Assembly: GCA_002479245.1 (NCBI GenBank) | Contig: DLMG01000164.1 | Coordinates: forward strand, 1-9,064 | Reading direction: 5' to 3' | Length of the DNA: 9,064 nt | Source of the DNA: Verrucomicrobia subdivision 3 bacterium UBA7542 | Lineage (GTDB): Bacteria; Verrucomicrobiota; Verrucomicrobiia; Limisphaerales; UBA11358 | In this document: one piece after another, positions 1-6,909 of the stretch | Layout: every line of letters begins with the position of its first letter | Numbering within the stretch: position 1 is the first letter of the stretch | The notes under the pieces: model-generated | The model's input: the letters and a program-made list of their open reading frames with translations, nothing else | Databases searched by the model: none | Told to the model about the DNA's origin: nothing | Position numbers and translations under genes: made by a program

Positions 1-228
1 GCCTTGGACCCTGGTGTACCGACCATGTGGTATAATAGTCCGTCCGTTTTGCATGGTTTTTCGAGTATGATTGCGTATGCTGACGGACATGTGCTAGTCC
101 ACAAATGGTCGGACGGTAATATGATCAACGATAGGAATCCCCAAAATCCGCCGGGATGCAATGTTCCAGCTGATCCCAAGTCGTCGGATTTGGGCTGGTT
201 TTTTTCAGTGACCACAATTCATAACTAA
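1..228 (+). CDS. Prepilin-type H-X9-DG protein, C-terminal end (5' partial)
   Basis: The frame is open from the first base and stops at TAA 226-228, leaving 75 codons of a gene that begins upstream. A histidine at bases 52-54 is followed by exactly nine residues and then Asp-Gly (HGF...YADG), which is the H-X9-DG signature. In Planctomycetes, Verrucomicrobia and Lentisphaerae this signature marks the C-terminus of pseudopilin-like proteins that carry an N-terminal prepilin cleavage/methylation motif (the DUF1559 and related groups). The remaining Pro/Asn-rich tail and the aromatic 'GWFFS' near the end fit that class. These proteins are thought to be type II secretion or pilus-like surface components; the exact role is unknown. 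The N-terminal prepilin motif lies outside the window, so the family call rests on the C-terminal motif alone. The GH16 gene starts 46 bases after the stop on the same strand, so the two may be co-transcribed; no terminator hairpin is visible between them. Confidence 0.7.
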   Translation, partial: ALDPGVPTMWYNSPSVLHGFSSMIAYADGHVLVHKWSDGNMINDRNPQNPPGCNVPADPKSSDLGWFFSVTTIHN

Positions 229-274
229 ACATTTTTTTACACGGACAGTCAATGGTGGTCAAACTTCCAAGTTT

Positions 275-1891
275 ATGGCGGTGGTTTGTAATTTCGTCCG
301 AAGTGGAAGCCTCGAAATAAAATTGGCCAGAGTAGTGGCAAGTTTGATTCTTATTGCCGGCTTGATTTCAGCGAAACCAGGGTTGGCCGCAAATATTCTT
401 GGCAATCCGGGCTTTGAAACCGGAAACTTCACCAACTGGACCACCTTCGGGCCGAATAATTACGTCCTGTCCGGTGCGAGCCAGGCCCATAGCGGGACCT
501 GCTATTACAAAGTGTATGGCGCGTTCAACGGCGCGTACAACTACACGGGCATTTACCAGGACAATTTCACGGCGCCGGGCGCCATCTACTCGGCCGACGG
601 CTGGGGTTACTCGCTGTCCAGCGATGCCATGAACGGGCAGGACCAGGCTTGGATTGAGGTGAGCTTTCGGGATTCGTCCTACAACGCCTTGGCGCTTTAC
701 CGGTCGCCGGTCGTCACCAGCAACAATATCGCCAGCCTCGGCGGGTTAAGCAAATGGTTTGATTTGCAGATAACCAACCAGTGCTCCTTTACGAACGCGT
801 CGGCGCTGCCCCTGCTTCCCGGAACGGTGATCAACACCGTGACCAGTCTGGTGGCTCCGGCGGGCGCGGTTTACGTGCGATACCAAATCGTTTTTGTGCA
901 GGGACCGGACAAGGCACACGGCTCGATGTATTTTGATGACCTCACGCTCAATCAAACCGGCGGAACGGTGGTGGTGCCCCCGCAATGGAACATTGTCTGG
1001 AGCGACGAGTTCAACGGCACTAACATCAATACAAACATTTGGACATACGACCTCGGCGGCGGCGGCTGGGGTAACAGCGAACTGGAGTACTATACCAGCA
1101 GTCCGCAGAACGCTTACGTGAGCAACGGGCTGCTGCACATCGCGGCGCTGCAATCCATGGGGGGCACCAGCTATACTTCCGCCCGCATGAAGACCCAAGG
1201 CCTTTACAACACACCAACCTATGGACGTTTTGTATGGCGCGCCGCCCTGCCTGCGGGAGTCGGCATGTGGCCGGCTCTGTGGATGATGGGGTCGTGTTAC
1301 CCCTCGCCCGGCTGGCCTGCCTGTGGAGAGATTGATGTCGTGGAAAACAATGGCGCAACTCCGACCTGGGTGCAAGGGAGTCTCCATTCCAACGCAGGCG
1401 GCCCAACGCTCGTTTACAATTTACCCAACGGAGGTTCGACAACCAATTTTCACATTTACGAGTTGGATTGGAACGCCACCTCAATCCAGTGGTTGGTGGA
1501 CGGTTACGTGTATGAAACCCAGAGCATTGGGGCGCCTTTCAACGCGCCGTTCTTCTTCATCATGAACGTGGCGGTGGGCGGCAACTATGTCAACGAAACT
1601 GGCAATAGTGCCACCAACGACATCAATTCTGGCACTGTGTTTCCCGCCACGATGCTGGTGGATTACGTGCGCGTTTATGAGCCAACCGCTCCACTCGCTC
1701 TTTCCGTGGGGCCACAGTCGAATGGAAGTTTCATATTGAGCTGGCCGACCAATATTGTTTGCCACGTGCAAATACAAACGAACAGTTTGACCGGCACAAA
1801 TTGGTTTGACACGAGTGTCACGACCAGTCCGTTTGTGGTATCGCCTGATCCCAATGAAACCAGCGTCTTTTATCGGTTGGAGTCGCCATAA
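275..1891 (+). CDS. Secreted GH16 endo-beta-1,3-glucanase (laminarinase type)
   Basis: 538 residues. An N-terminal signal peptide is visible: basic residues up to about 19, a hydrophobic stretch at about 20-33, and probable cleavage near residues 38-39 (GLAA/N). Residues about 40-228 form a CBM4/9-like jelly roll, opening with 'LGNPGFETGNF' and closing with 'YFDDLTL'. The GH16 catalytic domain spans about 236-470. It has WSDEFNG, the laminarinase-like 'WGNSELEYYT' (265-274), 'MWPALWMMG' (331-339), and the active-site motif G-E352-I-D354-V-V-E357. By family rules E352 is the nucleophile and E357 the acid/base, and the extra residue marks the beta-bulge GH16 branch (laminarinases, agarases and relatives). 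The domain ends in 'VDYVRVYEP'. Residues about 473-538 form a small C-terminal module ending in 'FYRLESP', related to the tails of the GH3 protein and of the fragment at 6910-7284. No strong ribosome site precedes ATG 275; TTG 323 (after GGAAG 305-309) would still leave a signal peptide. The beta-1,3-glucan substrate is inferred from the motifs and from the GH3 neighbour; another beta-bulge specificity cannot be excluded. Confidence 0.9.
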   Translation: MAVVCNFVRSGSLEIKLARVVASLILIAGLISAKPGLAANILGNPGFETGNFTNWTTFGPNNYVLSGASQAHSGTCYYKVYGAFNGAYNYTGIYQDNFTAPGAIYSADGWGYSLSSDAMNGQDQAWIEVSFRDSSYNALALYRSPVVTSNNIASLGGLSKWFDLQITNQCSFTNASALPLLPGTVINTVTSLVAPAGAVYVRYQIVFVQGPDKAHGSMYFDDLTLNQTGGTVVVPPQWNIVWSDEFNGTNINTNIWTYDLGGGGWGNSELEYYTSSPQNAYVSNGLLHIAALQSMGGTSYTSARMKTQGLYNTPTYGRFVWRAALPAGVGMWPALWMMGSCYPSPGWPACGEIDVVENNGATPTWVQGSLHSNAGGPTLVYNLPNGGSTTNFHIYELDWNATSIQWLVDGYVYETQSIGAPFNAPFFFIMNVAVGGNYVNETGNSATNDINSGTVFPATMLVDYVRVYEPTAPLALSVGPQSNGSFILSWPTNIVCHVQIQTNSLTGTNWFDTSVTTSPFVVSPDPNETSVFYRLESP

Positions 1892-1898
1892 GACGATG

Positions 1899-1916
1899 TG
1901 CGGGGCTTTGCCCGCA
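1899..1916 (+). terminator. Small hairpin after the GH16 stop codon
   Basis: TGCGGG (1899-1904) can pair with CCCGCA (1911-1916) across a six-base loop, starting eight bases after the GH16 TAA. No T-run follows, so it is not a standard intrinsic terminator. It could protect the 3' end of the GH16 mRNA or be a weak or Rho-assisted stop. Confidence 0.25.
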
Positions 1917-2014
1917 AGTCACTCGCAGGATGATGAAACAGCCTGCACGATTGAAGAACCGTGTTTTTTGAAAACCGCAATTAATTATGATACGCCAATT
2001 GATTATTATCCTGG

Positions 2015-2093
2015 TGCCGGGCTTGCTCCCGGCAGAAACTGATTTGCTGAAAAAGACACGGGTCAGCGGCTGCCCGGCAGAACGCCGGCGGGG
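2015..2093 (+). promoter_or_regulatory. GH3 leader with competing hairpins and a repeated CCCGGCAGAA
   Basis: TGCCGGG (2015-2021) pairs perfectly with CCCGGCA (2028-2034) around a six-base loop. The ten bases CCCGGCAGAA occur at 2028-2037 and again at 2073-2082, so the first arm could also pair with the second copy. In the second copy, CCGGC (2074-2078) can fold onto GCCGG (2084-2088), which covers the first two bases of the GH3 ribosome site. Two mutually exclusive folds are therefore possible. An AT-rich stretch with a -10-like TATGAT (1986-1991) lies upstream but lacks a well-spaced -35 box. A regulatory role is inference from pairing only; the GC-rich sequence could produce such pairs by chance. 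Confidence 0.25.
2087..2093 (+). promoter_or_regulatory. Ribosome binding site deciding the GH3 start
   Basis: GGCGGGG lies seven bases before ATG 2101, which opens directly into a signal peptide. The earlier in-frame ATG at 1987 would add 38 residues in front of that signal peptide and has no comparable purine-rich site, so 2101 is preferred. Confidence 0.5.
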
Positions 2094-2100
2094 TTATTTT

Positions 2101-5100
2101 ATGCGTCTTTTTCGCCCTTGGATTCCGCTGAACGTCATTCGTGCGGTATGTTGCATCGGGTTTTGTTGCGCGATGCCAGTCCAGCTCCCCGCGCAGCAGC
2201 CCTGGACGAACACAACTCTTTCAGCAAGCCAGCGCGCCAGCCTTTTGCTTGCCCAAATGACCTTCAGTGAGAAAGCGGCCATGGTCTACGGCGTGGCTGG
2301 CCCGACTGGCAGCAACTATGTGGGCAACATTGCCAACAACACGCGGCTCGGCATTCCCTGGTTGTTTTTGAACGACGGACCTGCCGGACTTCGTCTTTCA
2401 GACACCAGCACCACAGCCTTTCCAGCGCCAATTGACATCGCGGCGAGTTGGGACACGGCGCTGGCGCGGCAATACGGCACCCAAATAGGTGCCCAATGCC
2501 GCGGCAAAGGCGTTGAAGTTCTGTTGGGGCCGATGATGAACATGGCGCGGGTGTATGAGGACGGGCGGGCTTTTGAAGGATACGGTGAAGATCCGTACCT
2601 TGCGGGAGCGATGGCCGCGGCGGAAATTCCCGGCATCCAAAGCCAGGGCGTCATCGCCACTGCCAAACATTTTGTGTGCAACGATCAGGAGATCAACCGC
2701 ACAACGATCAGCGCCGACGTGGACCCACGCACCCTGCAGGAAATCTATGAGGCGCCGTTTCGCGCCTCCGTGCGGGCCGGGGTTGGCGCGGTCATGGCTT
2801 CTTACAATCTGGTGAACAGCGTTCATGCGTGCGAGTTGCCGGCGCTCAATGCCACCTTGAAAAAGGCGTATGGATTCAATGGCTGGATCATGAGCGATTG
2901 GGGGGCGACTTTCACCACCGTGGGCGGCATGAATGATGGACTCGATATGGACATGTATAGTAGCACATTTACAGCCAATAACATCACTGCCGCCATTCAA
3001 TCAGGCAATGTCCCGGCTTCAGAACTGGACGGCATGGTGCTGCGGATTCTCACGGCCATGTTTCAATTCGGTCTCTTTGACAATCCGCCCACCGGGAATC
3101 TAGGTTCAACGGTAACGAACTCGGCCAATGTTCTATTTGCGCGCAACGCCGCCGCGGAGGGAATGGTCTTGTTGCAAAACAACGGCGGCGTGCTCCCGCT
3201 GAGCTCGTCGGTGCATTCAATTGCCGTGATTGGTTCTGTGGCGAGCGCGAATGCGTTTTCAGTGGGCGGCGGTTCTGCGAGCGTAAACCTGCCTTACAAC
3301 ATCACGCCGCTGGCGGGAATCACCAGCCGCGCGGGAGGCGGCGTCACCATCAATTACGCCCAGGGTGACGGCGCGAGCGTCGCCGCCGCGGTGCAACAAG
3401 CCAGCAATTCCGCCGTCGCGATCGTGTGTGTAGGCCAGCAGACCAGCGAAGGTTCCGATCGCGCCAACCTTTCGCTGCCCAGTGGCCAGGACGCCCTCAT
3501 CAGCGCCGTGGCCGCCGTGAACACCAACACGATTGTCGTTATGTACGAGTCTTCCGCCACGCTGATGCCGTGGGCCAATCAAGTCGCGGGAATTGTGATG
3601 GCGTGGTATCCGGGACAGGAAAATGGCAACGCGCTGGCTCAAGTCCTGTTCGGGGACGTGAATCCTTCAGGAAAACTACCGGTTAGCATACCTCCCTCGG
3701 CGAGCCAGGTGCCCACGAGCACCACCGCCCAATGGCCCGGGATCAGCGGCCAGGCGACCTACTCCGAAGGGTTGGAAATCGGTTATCGCTGGTATGACAC
3801 AAACAACGTGACTCCGCTGTTCCCGTTTGGCTTCGGATTGTCCTACACCACTTTCGGCTACAGCAATCTGACCGTGAGTGCGGTGAGTCCTTCGGGGCAG
3901 GTGCAAATCGGCTTCGACCTGACGAACACGGGCACGCTCACGGGCGCTGAAGTGCCCCAAATCTATCTGGGCTTCCCCGCCGCCGCCAGCGAGCCGCCGA
4001 AGCTGCTCAAAGGATTCCAAAAAATCATCCTCTCGCCGGGTCAGACACAGCACGTCACGTTCAATCTGGATTGGGAAGACCTGGCCAATTGGGACGCCAC
4101 CGCTCGTGGCTGGATTGTGACGCCGGGCAGTTTTCAAGTTATGGTCGGCGCTTCCTCGCGGGACATCCGTTTGACCGGGGCATTCACGGTTGCGTCGGTG
4201 CCTTCCAGCGATCTGGCCAACGCGGCGCTTCATCAACCCGTGACCGTTTCCTCTGTGCTTTCCACCAACACGCCCGGCTCCGCCGCCGTGGACGGAGATA
4301 CCACCTCAGCCTGGACCTCGCTGGGCAGCGACCCGCAATGGCTGGCGGTGGACCTCGGTTTAATAAAAGACCTTTCCCGGATCCGGCTGCATTGGAACAC
4401 CAATTATGCCAGCAGCTACACGATCCAAATTTCGCCCGACGGAACCAATTGGACGGCGCTGTTCAGCACCAACAATGACAATGGGGGCACCGAGGACATT
4501 CTGGTTTCCGGCCGTGGCCGCTACGTGCAGGTTAACGGGACACAGCAAGGTTTGCCGGGCGCGGGTTATTCGCTGTCGGAGCTGGAAGTTTATTCGCAGC
4601 CGCAAGAGCCTTTTGGGGGGACCGTTCCCACCATGTCGGGAGGCACGAACATCATCCAAGCGGAGAACTACGATACGGGCGGCGAGAGTGTGGCCTACTA
4701 CAACACCACGGTAGGCAATCCGGGCGGGGTTTACCGGTCGGATGACGTGGGGATTGAACCCACGTCGGACACTGGCGGCGGCTACGACGTGAACTCGCTC
4801 AACACCGGTGAATGGCTGGAATACACGGTCAACCTGCCGTATCCCACGGCCAACTACACCATCAGCCTCCGTGTGGCTGCACCTGCGGCCGGCGGTCAAC
4901 TGCGGGTGCGGCTCAACGGCGCCGTGCTGGGCACAGTCGCCATTCCCAACATCGGCGGCTGGCAGACCTGGCAGACGGTCACCTTGCCGACGGTTTCCCT
5001 GGCGGGTGGCATCGGGAGTCAGGCGCTGCGGTTGGAAGTGATCACTAATGGATTTAGTATCAACTGGATTGGCTTGAGTACGCCGATGCCTACGGTTCCG

Positions 5101-6300
5101 GCCGCCCCAACGGGATTGACAGCGGGCGCGGGCAACGCGGCAGTTTATCTGAGTTGGAACGCCTCCACCGGTGCAACCGCTTACAATGTGAAACGCTCGC
5201 TGGTCAGCGGTGGACCGTACACTACCATCGCCAGTCCCACCGCGAACAGCTACGTTGACACCGCCGTTTCCACTTGCTCCAGTTACTACTATGTGGTTTC
5301 AGCCACGAACTCTCTTGGCGAAAGCCCCAACTCGAGTGAGTCAGCCGTGACACTGGGCGCCTTCGAATTGGCCGTGAACTCGGGTGGCAGCGCGGCTAAC
5401 CAGTTCATCGCGGACGCATATTATTCGGGCGGCACCGCCGCCTCGACAACGGCGGCAATCGACACCAGCGCCGTGACCTCTCCCGCGCCCCAGGCGGTTT
5501 ATCAAACCGAACGCTACGGCAACTTCACCTACACTTTCACCAGCTTGACGCAGGGCGTGAACTACTTGGTGCGCCTCCACTTTGCAGAAATTTATTGGAC
5601 TGCCACAAACGATCGGATATTCAACGTTTTCATTAACGGCAATGAAGTCCTGACGAACTTCGACGTTTTCGCCGTGTCCGGCGCCGAGGACAAGGCGAAC
5701 ATCCAACAGTTTATGGTGGCTCCTAACACCACGAATGCGATTGTCATCCAGTACGTCACCATCAAGGACAACGCCAAATCCAGCGGCATCGAAATCCTCC
5801 TCCCGCCGCCGGTCGCGCCGGTGGGTTTGACGGCGACCGCAAGCAACTCGCTGGTGGCCTTGAGTTGGAACACAGTAAGCGGAGCCACCAGCTACAACGT
5901 GAAACGCTCGGTGGTCAGCGGTGGGCCGTACACCCTGTTGTCCAGCGGACTGACAGTTACCAACTACACTGATTCCGTGGTGACGAATGGGACGACATAT
6001 TACTATGTGGTTTTGGCGGTCAATAACGGCTGTGATAGCACCAACTCCATCCAGGTCAGTGCCACGCCCAATCAGCGAATCGTGCCTGCCCTCTATGGCG
6101 CTTCCATCACCAACGGCCAGTTTGGATTTTTGATCAACACCAATAATACAGGGACGAACTACACGCTCATGGCTTCCACCAACTTGACTTCCTGGATTCC
6201 AATATTCACAACCAATTTGCCGTTGTTGCCATTCTTTTGGGTGGATACCAATTCCCCGGCCTATCCGGTTCGTTTCTACCGTACCGTTTTGGGGCCATGA
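2101..6300 (+). CDS. Secreted multimodular GH3 beta-glucosidase-type enzyme
   Basis: 1399 residues from ATG 2101. The signal peptide is residues 1 to about 31 (cleavage LPA/QQ). The GH3 N-domain (about 35-335) has 'LNDGPAGLR' around D92, the K189-H190 pair, and 'GWIMSDWGA' with D266 as expected nucleophile. The GH3 C-domain (about 345-560) has 'EGMVLLQNNGG', 'EGSDRANLSLP' with E450 as candidate acid/base, and 'PSGKLPVSIP'. An Fn3-like domain follows (about 574-694), opening 'FPFGFGLSYT'. Then come an F5/8C or CBM32-like domain (about 707-835, ending 'SELEVYS'), a CBM6-like domain (about 850-994, 'IIQAENYD', 'GEWLEY'), Fn3 (about 998-1085), a malectin-like domain (about 1088-1235, 'RLHFAEIYW'), Fn3 (about 1238-1323), and a terminal module ending 'FYRTVLGP'. 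Ordinary GH3 enzymes have about 650-850 residues, so nearly half of this protein is accessory. It probably removes glucose from the non-reducing ends of beta-glucan oligosaccharides outside the cytoplasm, after the GH16 enzyme. GH3 also includes xylosidases and others, so the sugar is inferred. The signal peptide has four cysteines but no convincing lipobox. Confidence 0.9.
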   Translation: MRLFRPWIPLNVIRAVCCIGFCCAMPVQLPAQQPWTNTTLSASQRASLLLAQMTFSEKAAMVYGVAGPTGSNYVGNIANNTRLGIPWLFLNDGPAGLRLSDTSTTAFPAPIDIAASWDTALARQYGTQIGAQCRGKGVEVLLGPMMNMARVYEDGRAFEGYGEDPYLAGAMAAAEIPGIQSQGVIATAKHFVCNDQEINRTTISADVDPRTLQEIYEAPFRASVRAGVGAVMASYNLVNSVHACELPALNATLKKAYGFNGWIMSDWGATFTTVGGMNDGLDMDMYSSTFTANNITAAIQSGNVPASELDGMVLRILTAMFQFGLFDNPPTGNLGSTVTNSANVLFARNAAAEGMVLLQNNGGVLPLSSSVHSIAVIGSVASANAFSVGGGSASVNLPYNITPLAGITSRAGGGVTINYAQGDGASVAAAVQQASNSAVAIVCVGQQTSEGSDRANLSLPSGQDALISAVAAVNTNTIVVMYESSATLMPWANQVAGIVMAWYPGQENGNALAQVLFGDVNPSGKLPVSIPPSASQVPTSTTAQWPGISGQATYSEGLEIGYRWYDTNNVTPLFPFGFGLSYTTFGYSNLTVSAVSPSGQVQIGFDLTNTGTLTGAEVPQIYLGFPAAASEPPKLLKGFQKIILSPGQTQHVTFNLDWEDLANWDATARGWIVTPGSFQVMVGASSRDIRLTGAFTVASVPSSDLANAALHQPVTVSSVLSTNTPGSAAVDGDTTSAWTSLGSDPQWLAVDLGLIKDLSRIRLHWNTNYASSYTIQISPDGTNWTALFSTNNDNGGTEDILVSGRGRYVQVNGTQQGLPGAGYSLSELEVYSQPQEPFGGTVPTMSGGTNIIQAENYDTGGESVAYYNTTVGNPGGVYRSDDVGIEPTSDTGGGYDVNSLNTGEWLEYTVNLPYPTANYTISLRVAAPAAGGQLRVRLNGAVLGTVAIPNIGGWQTWQTVTLPTVSLAGGIGSQALRLEVITNGFSINWIGLSTPMPTVPAAPTGLTAGAGNAAVYLSWNASTGATAYNVKRSLVSGGPYTTIASPTANSYVDTAVSTCSSYYYVVSATNSLGESPNSSESAVTLGAFELAVNSGGSAANQFIADAYYSGGTAASTTAAIDTSAVTSPAPQAVYQTERYGNFTYTFTSLTQGVNYLVRLHFAEIYWTATNDRIFNVFINGNEVLTNFDVFAVSGAEDKANIQQFMVAPNTTNAIVIQYVTIKDNAKSSGIEILLPPPVAPVGLTATASNSLVALSWNTVSGATSYNVKRSVVSGGPYTLLSSGLTVTNYTDSVVTNGTTYYYVVLAVNNGCDSTNSIQVSATPNQRIVPALYGASITNGQFGFLINTNNTGTNYTLMASTNLTSWIPIFTTNLPLLPFFWVDTNSPAYPVRFYRTVLGP
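5182..5222 (+). repeat. Direct repeat copy 1, in the first Fn3 domain of the GH3 gene
   Basis: These 41 bases match 5893-5933 at 38 positions and encode YNVKRS-L-VSGGPYT. The offset of 711 bases is a multiple of three, so the reading frame is kept. The similarity includes synonymous sites, as expected for duplicated Fn3 modules within one gene. Confidence 0.8.
5893..5933 (+). repeat. Direct repeat copy 2, in the second Fn3 domain of the GH3 gene
   Basis: Partner of 5182-5222, encoding YNVKRS-V-VSGGPYT. The malectin-like domain lies between the copies, so a recombination between them would delete one Fn3 and the malectin-like domain in frame. Confidence 0.8.
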
Positions 6301-6318
6301 CCATCTGAGGGCTTTGGC

Positions 6319-6363
6319 ACGCCAGCCATGAAACCGGATTGACCGGAAAATAGTGGCTGGCGT
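6319..6363 (+). terminator. Long-stem hairpin after the GH3 stop codon
   Basis: ACGCCAGCCA (6319-6328) and TGGCTGGCGT (6354-6363) are perfect inverted repeats of ten bases. The 25-base loop contains a smaller CCGG/CCGG pair (6334-6337 and 6343-6346). The structure starts 19 bases after the GH3 TGA. Only a weakly T-rich stretch follows, so it may be a terminator or an mRNA-stabilising hairpin. It could also be an end of the rearranged segment that follows. Confidence 0.4.
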
Positions 6364-6507
6364 CTTGGTTGTTGGTCGGATTGGATGCCAGATGTTTCCT
6401 CCAAATACCCGGACGACAGTCCGCACCATCTCCGATCTTGCCGAGCTACACGGGGCCGGCAGCTCTGGATCGTTGAGAATCCAGAACGTGAAGAAGTTGC
6501 TCCACAT

Positions 6508-6894
6508 CTATCCAATGCCTGCGTTGAGTGGATGCGGGCCGAATGGAACCGCATCGCCTTGGAGACGAGTTTTCTGCGCGGCGATCCGACCAATGACAAA
6601 GCCGTAGACGGCTTGAGGAAATTCAGTCTGCGACCTCTTCACGGCATCCTCAAGCGCGCTGAGCGTATTCGGCAAACCGGATTCGATTTTGGAAAATGCC
6701 GCTTCAAGAGTGTTGTCCGCATCTCCAGAGACCAACAATTGGTTGTAGCCCGGCGCTGCGCATGCACGCTCGAGACTTTTTGGCACCCATTCACCGGTCT
6801 TCACTTGGTAACTCTGAAGTGGAGCACCATCGTCTTTGAATCTCTTCAGCAGGTGCTGAGAAATCCAATGCTGGTTCTCGTTGGCGACATCCAT
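6508..6894 (-). pseudogene. DUF4238-like protein fragment, probably decayed
   Basis: Read on the - strand from ATG at 6894-6892 this gives 128 residues. The start 'NENQHWISQHLLKRF' (5-19) resembles the 'NQHYVPQxYLRxF' opening of DUF4238 proteins, which are uncharacterised proteins of roughly 250-330 residues. Residues 27-37 (QSYQVKTGEWV), the 'A..GYNQLL' at 46-54 and 'LEAAFSKIE' at 63-71 fit the usual order of that family. The frame stops at TAG 6510-6508, about half the family length. The same frame then stays open through 6507 and on into the antisense of the GH3 gene, without recognisable family sequence. There is no ribosome site before ATG 6894, and within about 16 bases upstream of it the DNA becomes the discoidin fragment of the other strand, so the natural promoter is gone. 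The family match is from memory of the motif and is moderate. Nothing recognisable was seen in 6364-6507. Confidence 0.45.
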
Positions 6895-6909
6895 TTTTTG
6901 GCGAAACAC

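Noticed and set aside
229..274. T-run at 232-238 as a terminator of the H-X9-DG gene
   Set aside because: No stem-loop can be drawn in the bases before the T-run, so an intrinsic terminator is not supported.
746..1387. 213-codon - strand open frame within the GH16 gene
   Set aside because: It is antisense to the catalytic domain, where the + strand frame carries clear GH16 motifs.
1987..2100. Upstream start for the GH3 gene at ATG 1987
   Set aside because: It would place 38 residues with no clear function in front of a complete signal peptide. ATG 2101 has a better ribosome site and directly opens the signal peptide.
2101..2193. Lipoprotein signal in the cysteine-rich GH3 leader
   Set aside because: The four cysteines sit in contexts (AVCC, GFCC) that do not fit the usual lipobox, and a standard LPA/QQ cleavage site follows.
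5341..6507. Open frame of 388 codons on the - strand
   Set aside because: Most of it is antisense to the malectin-like and Fn3 domains of the GH3 gene. Only the part before 6301 is outside that gene, and it shows no family motif.
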